DNA of 64,000 bases from an uncultured Clostridia bacterium (lineage in GTDB: Bacteria > Bacillota > Clostridia > Oscillospirales > Oscillospiraceae). The position numbers and the translations under genes are program-made. The DNA lies in NCBI GenBank assembly GCA_946412355.1, contig CAMKGX010000001.1, positions 109,424-173,423 of the forward strand. The letters run 5' to 3'. The stretch's first letter is position 1; each line of letters opens with the position of its first letter. Shown one piece after another: positions 1 to 8,230 of this stretch. The notes under the pieces were generated by a model. It saw only the letters and a list, made by a program, of their open reading frames with translations, ran no database searches and was not told where the DNA came from.

Positions 1-2
1 CC

Positions 3-716
3 CCCAAGTTCCGCATTGTGGGACAGGAAAACCTGCCGGAGGGGGCCTGCGTCATCGTGGGCAACCACTGCCACGCCTACGGTCCCATCGCCGCGGAGAT
101 CTACACCCCCGGCCTCCATTACACCTGGTGCACCGGCGAGATGATGGAGCGCGGCGAGGTGGCGGACTACGCGTTCCGGGATTTCTGGTCTATGAAGCCC
201 AAATGGACGCTGTGGTTTTTCCGCCTGCTGAGCCACGCCATTGTGCCGTTGTCGCTGCTGGTGTTCCGCAACGCCTATACCATCCCCGTCTACCACGACA
301 GCCGCATTCTCACCACCTTCCGCCAGACGGGGCAGCACCTTGCCGAGGGCGCACGCATTACCATCTTTCCGGAGACGTACACACCCCACAATAACATTGT
401 GTATCAATTTCAGGATCGGTTTATCGATCTGGCTAAAATGTATCGGAAAAAGGCGGGTCGGGACCTGCCCTTCGTGCCCATGTACCTGGCGCCCAAGCTG
501 AAAACGGTGTATTACGGCAAGCCCATCTATTTCGACCCCGACGCGCCCCTGGATGAGGAGCGGCAGCGGGTGTGCCGCGCGCTGATGGACGCGGTGACGG
601 ACATGGCCCTGGCGCTGCCCAAGCACAAGGTGGTGCCCTATCCCAACGTGTCCGCCCGTCACTATCGCTTTAATACTCCCCTTGAGGTATATGACCATGA
701 CCAAAACGCTGTATGA
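3..716 (+). CDS. PlsC-like lysophospholipid acyltransferase (5' partial)
   Basis: The reading frame is open to the left edge (codons PKFRIVGQ precede the GTG at 18), so the true start lies outside the window. The C-terminal two thirds show PlsC-type features: an NH block (VGNHCHAYGPIAAE) and the substrate-site motif IFPE, as in acyl-CoA/ACP:glycerolipid acyltransferases that act at the membrane. The usual HX4D catalytic motif is not intact: the position five after the His is Gly. The next gene, a PAP2-type phosphatase, overlaps its 3' end, suggesting a small lipid-modifying unit. Family membership is fairly clear; the substrate is not. Confidence 0.75.
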   Translation, partial: PKFRIVGQENLPEGACVIVGNHCHAYGPIAAEIYTPGLHYTWCTGEMMERGEVADYAFRDFWSMKPKWTLWFFRLLSHAIVPLSLLVFRNAYTIPVYHDSRILTTFRQTGQHLAEGARITIFPETYTPHNNIVYQFQDRFIDLAKMYRKKAGRDLPFVPMYLAPKLKTVYYGKPIYFDPDAPLDEERQRVCRALMDAVTDMALALPKHKVVPYPNVSARHYRFNTPLEVYDHDQNAV

Positions 717-1380
717 TTACCGTGGCTTTTCGCTGAAAAAGCTGAACGAGCCCCGGTTTGCCCATGCCAAGCTGCTGCTGGGCTGGGTGGTGTATTTCTG
801 CCTGTATTTCATCACCGAGAATCTGATTCCCGCTTCGCGGTGCCACGTGGTTCACTCCGCGCTGGACGATATGATCCCCTTCAACGAGTGGTTTGCCATT
901 TTCTATGTGGGCTGGTTCTTCTTCGTGTTCGGCGCCTTGGCCTTTACGTTTTTCTACGACGTGCCCCGGTTTCGGAAGATTCAGCTCTTCATCATGGGCA
1001 CCCAGGCCATCGCCATGGTGTGCTATATCGTCTATCCCACGGTGCAGGACCTGCGGCCCGAGACCTTCCCCCGGGAAAACCTGCTGACCTGGGTCATGGG
1101 CCTCATCTACGCCTTCGACACCCCCACCGGCGTGTGCCCCTCCCTCCATGTGGGCTACTCCATCGGCATTTTATCCACCGTACTGAAGGACAGGGAGCTG
1201 TCCCCCTGGCTGCGGTGCGCCGCCACGGTGTTCGTGGTGATGGTGTGCCTGGCGGTGTGCTTCGTGAAGCAGCATTCCGCCATCGACGTGCTGGCGGCGC
1301 TGCCCATGTGCCTCGTGGTGGAAGCGGCGGTGTACGGCAAGGACTACTGGCTGCCCAGATTCCGCCGCCAAAAAGCGTAA
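697..1380 (+). CDS. PAP2-superfamily membrane phosphatase
   Basis: A 227-residue integral membrane protein with about five or six hydrophobic segments. The PAP2 signature appears as PSLHVGYS (motif 2) and KQHSAIDVLAA (motif 3, with the catalytic-type His and Asp). Members hydrolyse lipid phosphates or transfer phosphoalcohols at the membrane. The track begins at a TTG (682), but a GAGG nine bases before ATG 697 makes MTKTLYDY the better start. It overlaps the upstream acyltransferase by 20 bases, so the two are probably translated together. Substrate unknown. Confidence 0.8.
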   Translation: MTKTLYDYRGFSLKKLNEPRFAHAKLLLGWVVYFCLYFITENLIPASRCHVVHSALDDMIPFNEWFAIFYVGWFFFVFGALAFTFFYDVPRFRKIQLFIMGTQAIAMVCYIVYPTVQDLRPETFPRENLLTWVMGLIYAFDTPTGVCPSLHVGYSIGILSTVLKDRELSPWLRCAATVFVVMVCLAVCFVKQHSAIDVLAALPMCLVVEAAVYGKDYWLPRFRRQKA

Positions 1381-1382
1381 AG

Positions 1383-1415
1383 AAAAAGCGTTTCCCGTCT
1401 CGGGAAACGCTTTTT
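1383..1415. terminator. Bidirectional intrinsic terminator
   Basis: Perfect 15-bp arms (AAAAAGCGTTTCCCG / CGGGAAACGCTTTTT) around a TCT loop. A-tract and T-tract give termination on both strands, between the convergent PAP2 and DUF523 genes. Confidence 0.93.
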
Positions 1416-1419
1416 GACG

Positions 1420-1863
1420 TTATAAGATACCTTTTTCCACCAAATCGGGCACCTGGCTTTCGCCGTATACGGTGACGCCGTTTTTCCGCAGCAGCTCCGC
1501 CGTCACGCCCCAGCCGTCGGTCAGCGTATGGGTAAAGGTGCCGTCATAGATCTGACCGCTGCCGCAGGCAGGGCTCCGCTCCTTTAATATGGCGATTTTT
1601 GCACGGTAGAGGTGGGCAAGCCGCGCCACCTCCGCGGCGCCCCGGCGGTATGCCGCCGTCACGTCCTGCCCGGCGGCGTTGATGACGGCCTCGCCCCGGC
1701 GCTCCGAGGGGATGCGGGGCGTGGGCAGGCCGCCCATTACCTCGCCACAGACGGGGATCAGCGTGTGGCGCTCCAGCAGCGCCAGTACGGCGTCATTGGG
1801 CTTGCTCTCGCCGTCGTAGCGGCACCCCGCCCCCAGGAGACAGGCGCTTACCAGAATGATCAC
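1420..1863 (-). CDS. DUF523 family protein (TudS-like)
   Basis: A 147-residue DUF523 protein. It shows the family's N-terminal ACLLGAGCRYDG, the central PVCGEVMGGLPTPR and the SPACGSGQIYDG block, whose cysteines are the expected iron-sulfur ligands. The DUF523 member TudS is a [4Fe-4S] thiouracil desulfidase, so a non-redox desulfuration role is possible but inferred. It starts at GTG (1863), sharing GTGA with the stop of the Nudix gene, with AGGAG eight bases upstream. It is the second gene of a two-gene minus-strand operon. Confidence 0.85.
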   Translation of the reverse strand: MIILVSACLLGAGCRYDGESKPNDAVLALLERHTLIPVCGEVMGGLPTPRIPSERRGEAVINAAGQDVTAAYRRGAAEVARLAHLYRAKIAILKERSPACGSGQIYDGTFTHTLTDGWGVTAELLRKNGVTVYGESQVPDLVEKGIL

Positions 1864-2333
1864 AGCGGCAGCTCCTTTCCGTTCAGCGCGGCGTAAGTCA
1901 GCGTGTCGCCGGCATACTGCAGCTTCAGCGAGAAGAAGGGGGAGGGGTCGTGAATGAGCCGGAGGAAGATTTTATCCCCCTCCCACTGGGGCAGAGCCGC
2001 CAGGGCGTCCTTGTGGAGCCATTCCAACACGCCCTCGTCGCACTCCCGCACCGTGCCGGTGAAGCCGGTGGCGGTAAAGAGGTGCATGTATTCCCCCTCC
2101 CAGATGTCGCTGACAAAGGTGACGATGCCCCGATATTGGTAGTTCGTCAGCGTCAGGCCCGTTTCCTCCTGCACCTCCCGCAGCAGGCACTCCTCCGGGC
2201 TTTCCCCCTCCTCGCACTTGCCGCCCACGCCGATCCACTTGTCGTGGTTCAGGTCGTTTTCCTTTTTCACCCGGTGCAGCATCAGGTATTCGCCCCGGTG
2301 GTTTTCGATATAGCAAAGGGTCGTGTTCTTCAT
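1860..2333 (-). CDS. Nudix hydrolase, MutT/8-oxo-dGTP type
   Basis: A 157-residue protein with a full Nudix box starting GGKCEEGESPEECLLREV and ending QEETGL, so all metal-binding glutamates are present. The N-terminus (TTLCYIE..GEYLMLHRVKK) and the central VGGK resemble the MutT/YtkD-like 8-oxo-(d)GTP diphosphatases of Firmicutes, which remove oxidised nucleotides in the cytoplasm. ATG 2333 has GGGAGG nearby. First gene of an operon with the overlapping DUF523 gene. Exact substrate not provable from sequence. Confidence 0.85.
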   Translation of the reverse strand: MKNTTLCYIENHRGEYLMLHRVKKENDLNHDKWIGVGGKCEEGESPEECLLREVQEETGLTLTNYQYRGIVTFVSDIWEGEYMHLFTATGFTGTVRECDEGVLEWLHKDALAALPQWEGDKIFLRLIHDPSPFFSLKLQYAGDTLTYAALNGKELPL

Positions 2334-2362
2334 GGCCCGTCCTCCCGGAAAATTTTTTTGCT

Positions 2363-2406
2363 ATTATACCATAGGTTTTGCCTTTTGCCCAGCCCTGTGG
2401 TAAAAT
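2363..2406. promoter_or_regulatory. Divergent promoters between Nudix and DUF1653 genes
   Basis: Plus strand: TTGCCT (2378-2383), 17-bp spacer, TAAAAT (2401-2406), ahead of the DUF1653 gene. Minus strand: a perfect TATAAT (2363-2368 complement) with only a weak -35, ahead of the Nudix gene. Confidence 0.65.
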
Positions 2407-2427
2407 AGGGAAAAAGGAGGGGATGGC

Positions 2428-2643
2428 ATGGAGGAAATCAGACCCGGGCGCTATCGCCATTTCAAGGGGAACGAATACCGTGTGCTGGGCATGGCCCGCC
2501 ACTCGGAGACCATGGAGCCCATGGTGGTGTACCAGGCGCTGTACGGCGAGGGCGGTCTTTGGGTGCGCCCGGCGGCCATGTGGAACGAGCGGGTGGTCCG
2601 GGACGGCTACGACGGCCCCCGGTTTACGTTCATCGCACCATGA
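2428..2643 (+). CDS. DUF1653 domain protein
   Basis: A 71-residue protein that is essentially one DUF1653 domain: RPGRYRHFKGNEYRVLGMA followed by HSETMEPMVVYQALYG and a C-terminal WVRP..MWNE block. No function is established for the family. AAGGAGG precedes the ATG. Its stop overlaps the next start (ATGA at 2640-2643), so it is translationally coupled to the YgjP-like peptidase. Confidence 0.85.
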   Translation: MEEIRPGRYRHFKGNEYRVLGMARHSETMEPMVVYQALYGEGGLWVRPAAMWNERVVRDGYDGPRFTFIAP

Positions 2644-3152
2644 CATACCGACTCGTCCGTTCCCGCCGCCGCACGGTGGCCCTGGAGATCACCCGGGAGG
2701 GGGAAGTGGTGGTGCGTGCGCCGCTGCGGATGCCCCAACGGGATATCGACGCCTTTGTATCGTCCAAGCAGCGGTGGCTGGCGGAGCATTTGGCCCGGCA
2801 GCAGACGTACCGGGAGGCCCACCCGCCCTTGACCGAGGAGGAAAAGGAGACGTTGCGCCGCAGGGCCAAGGCGTATCTGCCACAGCGGGTGGACTACTAC
2901 GCCGCCCTTATGGGCGTGACCCCCACGGCGGTGCATATCACCTCCGCCCGCACCCGGTTCGGCAGCTGCTCGGGGAAGAACAGTATCAGCTTTTCCCTGT
3001 ACCTCATGCAGTATCCCGCCGAGGCTGTCGACTACGTGGTGGTACACGAGCTGGCCCACATCCGCCACCATGACCACAGCCCTGCATTCTACGCCGAGGT
3101 GGCAAAGGTGATGCCCGACTACCGGCAGCGGCAGGCCCTGCTGCGGCCGTAA
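2640..3152 (+). CDS. YgjP-like zinc metallopeptidase (DUF45/M48 group)
   Basis: A 170-residue protein starting at ATG 2640 (MTYRLVRS), which overlaps the previous stop. The longer ORF in the track runs through DUF1653 in another frame and is not used. The HELAHIRHHDHSPAF motif matches the YgjP/DUF45 zinc peptidase signature (HExxH plus a third His), and RTRFGSCSGKNSISFSLYL is the conserved block preceding it. Family members are cytoplasmic SprT-like metalloproteases of mostly unknown substrate. Confidence 0.88.
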   Translation: MTYRLVRSRRRTVALEITREGEVVVRAPLRMPQRDIDAFVSSKQRWLAEHLARQQTYREAHPPLTEEEKETLRRRAKAYLPQRVDYYAALMGVTPTAVHITSARTRFGSCSGKNSISFSLYLMQYPAEAVDYVVVHELAHIRHHDHSPAFYAEVAKVMPDYRQRQALLRP

Positions 3153-3210
3153 ATCATGAAATACCGGGCCAATACCCGGGAATGAATACACAAGGAGAAC
3201 AACGGAAACG

Positions 3211-4239
3211 ATGAAAAGGATTTTTGCTTTACTGTTGGCTTTAACACTGGTATTTTTGATGACTGCCTGCGGCGGAAACGCCCCTGCCACCGCCCCGGAG
3301 ACCGAGCCGGAAACGGCGAGCGAACCCCAGGGCACAGACGTGAACATCTACGTGCTGTCCGGCCCCACCGGTATCGGCGCCATGAATCTCTGGGCCCGTT
3401 CTGACGCGGGGGAGACCGCCAACACCTATCATTTTACCATGCCCGGCGCCAACGACGAGGTGGTGGCGGCGGTATCCGGCGGCCAGGCGGACATCGCCTG
3501 CGTGGCCACCAACCTGGCGGCAACGCTGTACAACAAGACCCAGGGCGGCGTGTCCGTGCTGGCGGTGAACACCCTGGGCGTGCTGTCCATCCTGGCTCCC
3601 GTCGAGGCCCCTGCCGCCATCAGCGATTTGAAGGGTCGTACCATTTATTCCCCCGGCCAGGGCGCCAACCCCGAGTATATTCTCCGCTACGTCCTCGCCG
3701 GCAACGGCCTTGACCCCGACAGCGACGTGGACATTCGCTTCGTGGGCGAGGGCAGCGAGCTGATGACCGTCTGGCAATCCGACCCCGAGGCCCTCATCAT
3801 GGCCCCCCAGCCGGTGGCTACCAGCCTGCTGATGCAGACGTTGGACAGTGTGCTGCCCGCTGTAAAGGCTTTTGACATGACAGAGGAGTGGGATAAAATC
3901 GCAGGCGGCACCAGCACGTTGATGATGGGCTGCGTCATCGTCAATAACCAGTTCCTGGCGGATCATCCCGACGCGGTGGCCCTTTTCTTGACCGAGTACG
4001 CCGCCTCTATCGAGACCGCCCAGACCGACGTGGAGGGCACGGCAGCCCTGTGCGAGCAGTACGGCCTCATTCCCAAAGCGGCGCTGGCGGCCAAGGCCAT
4101 CCCCCAGTGCGGCCTGACGTTCCTCACCGGTGAGGAGATGAAGGCGGGTCTTGCCGGCTATTTGCAGGTGATGTTCGACGCCAACCCCAAGAGCGTAGGC
4201 GGCGCCATGCCGGCGGACGACTTCTACTATGGGGCGTAA
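3211..4239 (+). CDS. NitT/TauT-type ABC transporter substrate-binding lipoprotein
   Basis: A 342-residue lipoprotein: signal peptide with lipobox LMTAC near residue 20, then a Glu/Thr/Pro-rich linker and a type 2 periplasmic-binding fold of the SsuA/TauA/NMT1 group (LKGRTIYSPGQGANPEYILRYVL). It would capture a small anionic or heterocyclic solute outside the membrane and deliver it to the permease encoded next, whose start lies inside this gene's last 11 bases. The ligand cannot be read from the sequence: sulfonate, thiamine precursor or another compound are all possible. Confidence 0.82.
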   Translation: MKRIFALLLALTLVFLMTACGGNAPATAPETEPETASEPQGTDVNIYVLSGPTGIGAMNLWARSDAGETANTYHFTMPGANDEVVAAVSGGQADIACVATNLAATLYNKTQGGVSVLAVNTLGVLSILAPVEAPAAISDLKGRTIYSPGQGANPEYILRYVLAGNGLDPDSDVDIRFVGEGSELMTVWQSDPEALIMAPQPVATSLLMQTLDSVLPAVKAFDMTEEWDKIAGGTSTLMMGCVIVNNQFLADHPDAVALFLTEYAASIETAQTDVEGTAALCEQYGLIPKAALAAKAIPQCGLTFLTGEEMKAGLAGYLQVMFDANPKSVGGAMPADDFYYGA

Positions 4240-4972
4240 CGGCGGGAAATACGCTGCGGCAGCGGTGTTCTGGCTGGCGGTGTGGCAGCTTGTCGCCGCT
4301 GCGGCCAACCGAACACTGCTGATTCCCATTCCCACGCCGCTGGACACGGCGGCGGCCCTGTGGCGCTTTGCCGGGCAGGGCAGCTTCTATCTGACGGTGG
4401 GGGCCTCGCTGCTGCGGATTCTGGCGGGCTTCCTCTCGGCGCTTATCGTGGGCACGGTGTGCGCCGTGCTGTCCGCCAAGTGGGAGTGGTTTCACATTCT
4501 GACAGCCCCGCTGTTGCACTTGATTCGGGCTATTCCGGTGGCCAGCTTTACCATTCTGGTGTTTTTGTGGGTCAGCCGGGGCCGCATTCCCAGCGCCATC
4601 AGCTTTTTCACTGTGCTGCCCATTGTGTGGGCCGACGTGGAGAGCGGCATCCGCACGGCGGACAGGCAGCTTTCCGAGATGGCCCGGGTGTTCGGCATGG
4701 GCCGCTGGCAGATTCTGCGGCGCATCACGCTGCCGGAGGCGGTACCTTTCTTCCGCACCGCTGTGGCCGGGGGTCTGGGCTTTGCCTGGAAATCCGGCGT
4801 GGCGGCGGAGGTGATCTGCCGCAGTCAACAGTCCCTGGGCAATCTGCTGTGGGCGGGCAAAACCTCCGTCAGCTATGATGAGGTGTTTGCCGTCACGCTG
4901 GTGATCGTGCTGCTCAGCGCCGTCCTCCAATGGGTGGCCCGGCGGATACTGAAAGGGGGCGTTGAGGCGTGA
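4229..4972 (+). CDS. ABC transporter permease (SsuC/TauC type)
   Basis: A 247-residue inner-membrane protein with about six hydrophobic segments. The EAA-loop region is readable as SEMARVFGMGRWQILRRITLPEAVPFF, the contact site for the ATPase. It matches binding-protein-dependent permeases of the NitT/TauT family. It overlaps the SBP gene by 11 bases and ends in a GTGA overlap with the ATPase gene, so the three are one translation unit. Probably acts as a homodimer in the importer. Confidence 0.87.
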   Translation: MGRNGGKYAAAAVFWLAVWQLVAAAANRTLLIPIPTPLDTAAALWRFAGQGSFYLTVGASLLRILAGFLSALIVGTVCAVLSAKWEWFHILTAPLLHLIRAIPVASFTILVFLWVSRGRIPSAISFFTVLPIVWADVESGIRTADRQLSEMARVFGMGRWQILRRITLPEAVPFFRTAVAGGLGFAWKSGVAAEVICRSQQSLGNLLWAGKTSVSYDEVFAVTLVIVLLSAVLQWVARRILKGGVEA

Positions 4973-5529
4973 TTACCCTGGAAAACGTGACCTTCGGCTA
5001 CACGCCCCGGCGGATGCTCATCGAAAACCTGTCCCTGACGGCAGCGCCCGGGCAGCCTGTCTGCCTGTGGGGCCCCTCGGGCTGCGGCAAGACCACGGTG
5101 CTGCGGCTGGTGATGGGGCTGGAAAAGCCCCGCTCAGGTAAAATCATCCGCCCGGAGGGACTGCGGATTTCCGCGGTATTCCAGGAGGACAGGCTGATTC
5201 GCACCAAAACAGCCCTGGAAAACGTGGCGCTCTTTTGCCCGGAAGAGGAGGCGGAGGAGATGCTGCGCCGCCTGGGGTTGGGCGATGGGCGCAACCAGCG
5301 TCCCGCAGCCCTGTCCGGCGGCATGCGGCGGCGGGTGGCCCTGGCCCGGGCCCTGGCCCATCCCTTCGAGGCGTTGGTGCTGGACGAGGCCCTCACCGGC
5401 CTGGACGACGATACCAAGGCCATCTGCCTTGACGCCATCCGTGAGGCGGCGGCAGGGAAATATCTGCTGCTGGCCACCCACGACAGGGCCGAGGCGGAAG
5501 CCCTGGGCGCCACAATCGTCACATTATAA
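4969..5529 (+). CDS. ABC transporter ATP-binding protein (NitT/TauT type)
   Basis: A compact 186-residue ATPase starting at GTG within the permease stop. Walker A GPSGCGKTT, Q-loop VFQEDRL, signature LSGGMRRRVALARAL, Walker B ALVLDEALTGLD and the switch ATHD are all present, so it should be active. It is shorter than the roughly 240-260 residues usual for SsuB/TauB: the C-terminal extension after the H-loop is missing. Third gene of the importer operon, followed by a terminator. Confidence 0.88.
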   Translation: MITLENVTFGYTPRRMLIENLSLTAAPGQPVCLWGPSGCGKTTVLRLVMGLEKPRSGKIIRPEGLRISAVFQEDRLIRTKTALENVALFCPEEEAEEMLRRLGLGDGRNQRPAALSGGMRRRVALARALAHPFEALVLDEALTGLDDDTKAICLDAIREAAAGKYLLLATHDRAEAEALGATIVTL

Positions 5530-5551
5530 AAAACGGGTTATAAAGAATAAA

Positions 5552-5579
5552 AGAGAGGCGCAAAAGCGTCTCTCTTTTA
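5552..5579 (+). terminator. Intrinsic terminator after the ABC importer operon
   Basis: GAGAGGCGC-AAAA-GCGTCTCTC with one G-T wobble, followed by TTTTA; starts about 20 bases after the ATPase stop. Confidence 0.85.
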
Positions 5580-5911
5580 CTTCGTCAGAACATTTTTGAG
5601 GAGGTCGACTGTCAACAACTGCGCGGAGTGACCCGCGCAGTTGCGGCAGCCTTTGAGGATAGAAAGGAAAAGCAATTCAGTAATGAATTACAATGCGTAC
5701 ATTACACCATAAGGAAAAAATTGTAAAGCGACAAAATATCAATTTAGCATGATAAAATGTAATATATGCCGAACGCACAGGGGCAGGGTCGCAGTATTGC
5801 TCGCAATTTGTCAATTATATAGAATAAACGAGGAAATCGGAAGGATAGCTTGCTTTTATCGGCTCATTACTGTATACTTAAAGATGAAATATTGTCATGT
5901 GGAGGTGCGCC
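5580..5911. other. AT-rich intergenic region with an unassigned hairpin
   Basis: No convincing gene in about 330 bases. It holds a 10-bp perfect stem (CAACTGCGCG / CGCGCAGTTG, 5616-5643) with an 8-base loop and no T-tract, so it is not an obvious terminator. A nine-codon ATG ORF at 5683 is too short to claim. The LysR-gene promoter lies at 5850-5878. Confidence 0.6.
5850..5878 (+). promoter_or_regulatory. Promoter of the LysR operon
   Basis: TTGCTT, 17-bp spacer, TATACT, about 34 bases before the LysR start. Confidence 0.65.
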
Positions 5912-6784
5912 GTGGACAGCAAGAAACTGGAAGCGCTGGTGACGGCGGTGGAGCTGGGCAGCTTCACCCAGGCGGCGGCCCAGCTTGGCTACACCCAGTC
6001 CGGCATGACCCACATGATGAACAGCCTGGAAAAGGAGCTGGGCTTTGCGGTGCTGGTGCGCTCCCGCAGCGGTGTGCATCTCACGGCGGCAGGGGAGCGG
6101 GTATTTCCTCTCGTAAAGGACTGCCTGCGGTCCCATCGGATGTTGGAGCGGGAGATACGCATGGTCAACAGCCGCAAGGAGGACGCCATCCGCGTGGCGT
6201 CCTACGGCAGCATTGCCACCCACTGGCTGCCGGCGGTAATACGGCAGTTTCGCGCCGAGCACAGAGAAATCAGCGTGGATTTGCGTGTTGGCTCCGTAGA
6301 GGAGGTGTTCCGGGCCGTCCGGGAGGGCAGGGTAGACGTGGCCTTTACCAGCCGCCGCGACAGCAGCGACCTGGGCTGGCTCCCGCTGAAAGACGACCCG
6401 CTGCTGGCGGTGCTGCCCCTGGACTATGACGTGCAGGGGGCGGACAGCTTTCCCATGGAGGCCTTCTCCGGCAAGGATTTTTTCATGCCTGCCATGGGTT
6501 TTGAGGTGGACATTTTGCCGCCTTTGAGCCGCCGGGGCGTCACCCCCAACATCCAGAATACCCAGGTCAGCGACAGCGCTGTCATCTCTCTGGTGGAGCA
6601 GGGCCTGGGGCTCAGCATCCTGTCGGAGCTGGTGCTGACGGGCCGCCGCGACGCCGTCCAGGCGCTGCCCCTGATGCCGCCTGCGGTCCGGGAGCTGGGC
6701 ATCGCCTACCGCAGCAACGAGCCCCTTGCTCCCCTGACCCGCCAATTCATGCGCACGGCTCAGGAGACCATACAAAATCTTTAA
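5912..6784 (+). CDS. LysR-family transcriptional regulator
   Basis: A 290-residue LTTR. The winged helix occupies roughly residues 1-60 (KLEALVTAVELGSFTQAAAQLG, then SQ/SG..MMNSLEKELGFAVLVRS), followed by a LysR-substrate fold. The track's ATG at 5897 is less likely than GTG 5912, which has GGAGG six bases upstream and begins the canonical helix. It lies upstream of, and in the same direction as, the acyltransferase and carboxypeptidase genes, with only 15 bases to the next gene, so it may regulate its own operon. Effector unknown. Confidence 0.88.
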   Translation: MDSKKLEALVTAVELGSFTQAAAQLGYTQSGMTHMMNSLEKELGFAVLVRSRSGVHLTAAGERVFPLVKDCLRSHRMLEREIRMVNSRKEDAIRVASYGSIATHWLPAVIRQFRAEHREISVDLRVGSVEEVFRAVREGRVDVAFTSRRDSSDLGWLPLKDDPLLAVLPLDYDVQGADSFPMEAFSGKDFFMPAMGFEVDILPPLSRRGVTPNIQNTQVSDSAVISLVEQGLGLSILSELVLTGRRDAVQALPLMPPAVRELGIAYRSNEPLAPLTRQFMRTAQETIQNL

Positions 6785-6799
6785 GCGACGAGGAATGAT

Positions 6800-8197
6800 A
6801 TGTTACAGTTTCATCCGCTGGAGCAGCGGGATATCCCCTATTTGAGAGCGTATTACGCCCGGTGCGGCTACCGCCTGTGTGAGTATGCCGTGGGCACCAA
6901 GTATATGTGGCGCAGCTATCTCCACCCGGCCTGGGCGGAGGAGGCGGGCTGCCTCATCATCCGCAACACCATCGAGGGCAAGGTGCAGTTCGACTACCCC
7001 ATTCCCGGCGAGCACGGCGACGAGGACGCCGCCCTCACAGCCATAGAGCGCTATTGCACCGAAAAGGGCATCCAGCCGGTGCTGTCGGTGGTGCCGGAGG
7101 CGAAAGCGCCCCTCTTGACCGCCCGCTACCCCCGGGTGGAGGTGCTGAATCTCCGGGTGTGGAAGGATTACATTTACCGCGCCCAGGACTTGACTGCCTT
7201 TGCCGGACGCCATTACAGCGGCCAGCGCAACCATATCCACCGCTTCCGCCGGGAACATCCCGACGCCTTTTTCCGTCCTATTATAGAAGAGGACGGCGCG
7301 CTGCTGGCCCGGTTCTGGGAGGATTACGGCGCCGAGTTCAGCAAGGAGGACAAGCTGGCCCAGTGGGAGCTGGAGGAGGCCCGGGAGATGTTTAACCAGC
7401 TGGGCACCGGGGCCTTTATCGCCGGCGGCATGATGGACGGCGACAGGCTCATCGCCGTGTGCCTGGCGGAGAAGTGCGGCGACACGCTGGTGGACCACAT
7501 TGAAAAGGCGCTGTATTCCTACGACGGCGTGTACCCCACCATGGTGCAGGAGTTCGCCGCCCGCTACGCCGCCGACTGCCAGTGGATCAACCGGGAGGAC
7601 GACGCCCGGGACAAGGGGCTGCGCACCTCCAAGCTGCAATATCTCCCGGCGGAGCTGGGCAGCAAATACCACTTTGCCGTGGGCAACGAGCTGGAGCTGC
7701 TGGAGGCCATTCCCACCCTCCACACCGACCGCCTGACCCTGGATGCCCTGACAGAGAGGGATAAAGCCGCCTACAACGCCCTGTGCCTGGACGATGACCG
7801 TAACCGCTGGTGGGGCTACGACTACCGCACCGACCTCCAAGGCCCATTGACAGAGGACTATTTTCTGGACGTGGCCCGGGAGGACTTCTCCCGCCGCCAG
7901 GCCGTGAATTTCGCCCTGCGGCTGGAGGGACAGTGCATCGGCGAGGCGGTGCTGTACAACTGCGACTGGCGGGGCGGCATGGAGTTGGGCTGCCGCGTGG
8001 CCCCGGCCTACGCCGGCCACGGCTACGGCACCGAGGCCTTTGCCGCCGTGGCGGAATGGGCACTGTACCGCCTGGGACTTGCCAAAGTGGTGGCAAAGTG
8101 CTATCGCGAGAACGAGCCCTCCTTCCGCATGCTGTCCTCCTGTATGCGCAAGGTGGGGGAGGACGAAACCTTCTTCTATTTTGAGAAAACAGTATAA
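6800..8197 (+). CDS. DUF2156 (aminoacyl-transfer type) - GNAT acetyltransferase fusion
   Basis: A 465-residue two-domain protein. Residues about 1-300 resemble DUF2156, the fold of the MprF C-terminal domain that transfers aminoacyl groups from tRNA to lipid or peptide; the family block around YSGQRNHIHRFRREHP is present. Residues about 305-465 form a GNAT N-acetyltransferase with an acetyl-CoA loop GCRVAPAYAGHGYGTEAF. No membrane segment is seen, so it is likely cytoplasmic. It may modify an amino acid or amino group; substrate unknown. Likely cotranscribed with the LysR gene and vanY-like gene. Confidence 0.8.
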   Translation: MLQFHPLEQRDIPYLRAYYARCGYRLCEYAVGTKYMWRSYLHPAWAEEAGCLIIRNTIEGKVQFDYPIPGEHGDEDAALTAIERYCTEKGIQPVLSVVPEAKAPLLTARYPRVEVLNLRVWKDYIYRAQDLTAFAGRHYSGQRNHIHRFRREHPDAFFRPIIEEDGALLARFWEDYGAEFSKEDKLAQWELEEAREMFNQLGTGAFIAGGMMDGDRLIAVCLAEKCGDTLVDHIEKALYSYDGVYPTMVQEFAARYAADCQWINREDDARDKGLRTSKLQYLPAELGSKYHFAVGNELELLEAIPTLHTDRLTLDALTERDKAAYNALCLDDDRNRWWGYDYRTDLQGPLTEDYFLDVAREDFSRRQAVNFALRLEGQCIGEAVLYNCDWRGGMELGCRVAPAYAGHGYGTEAFAAVAEWALYRLGLAKVVAKCYRENEPSFRMLSSCMRKVGEDETFFYFEKTV

Positions 8198-8230
8198 ATC
8201 CCCAATTCACAGAGAAAGGGGGGGTGGCCT

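Noticed and set aside
5683-5712. Nine-codon ATG ORF as a leader peptide
   Set aside because: Poor SD spacing, no regulatory codons and no gene directly downstream.
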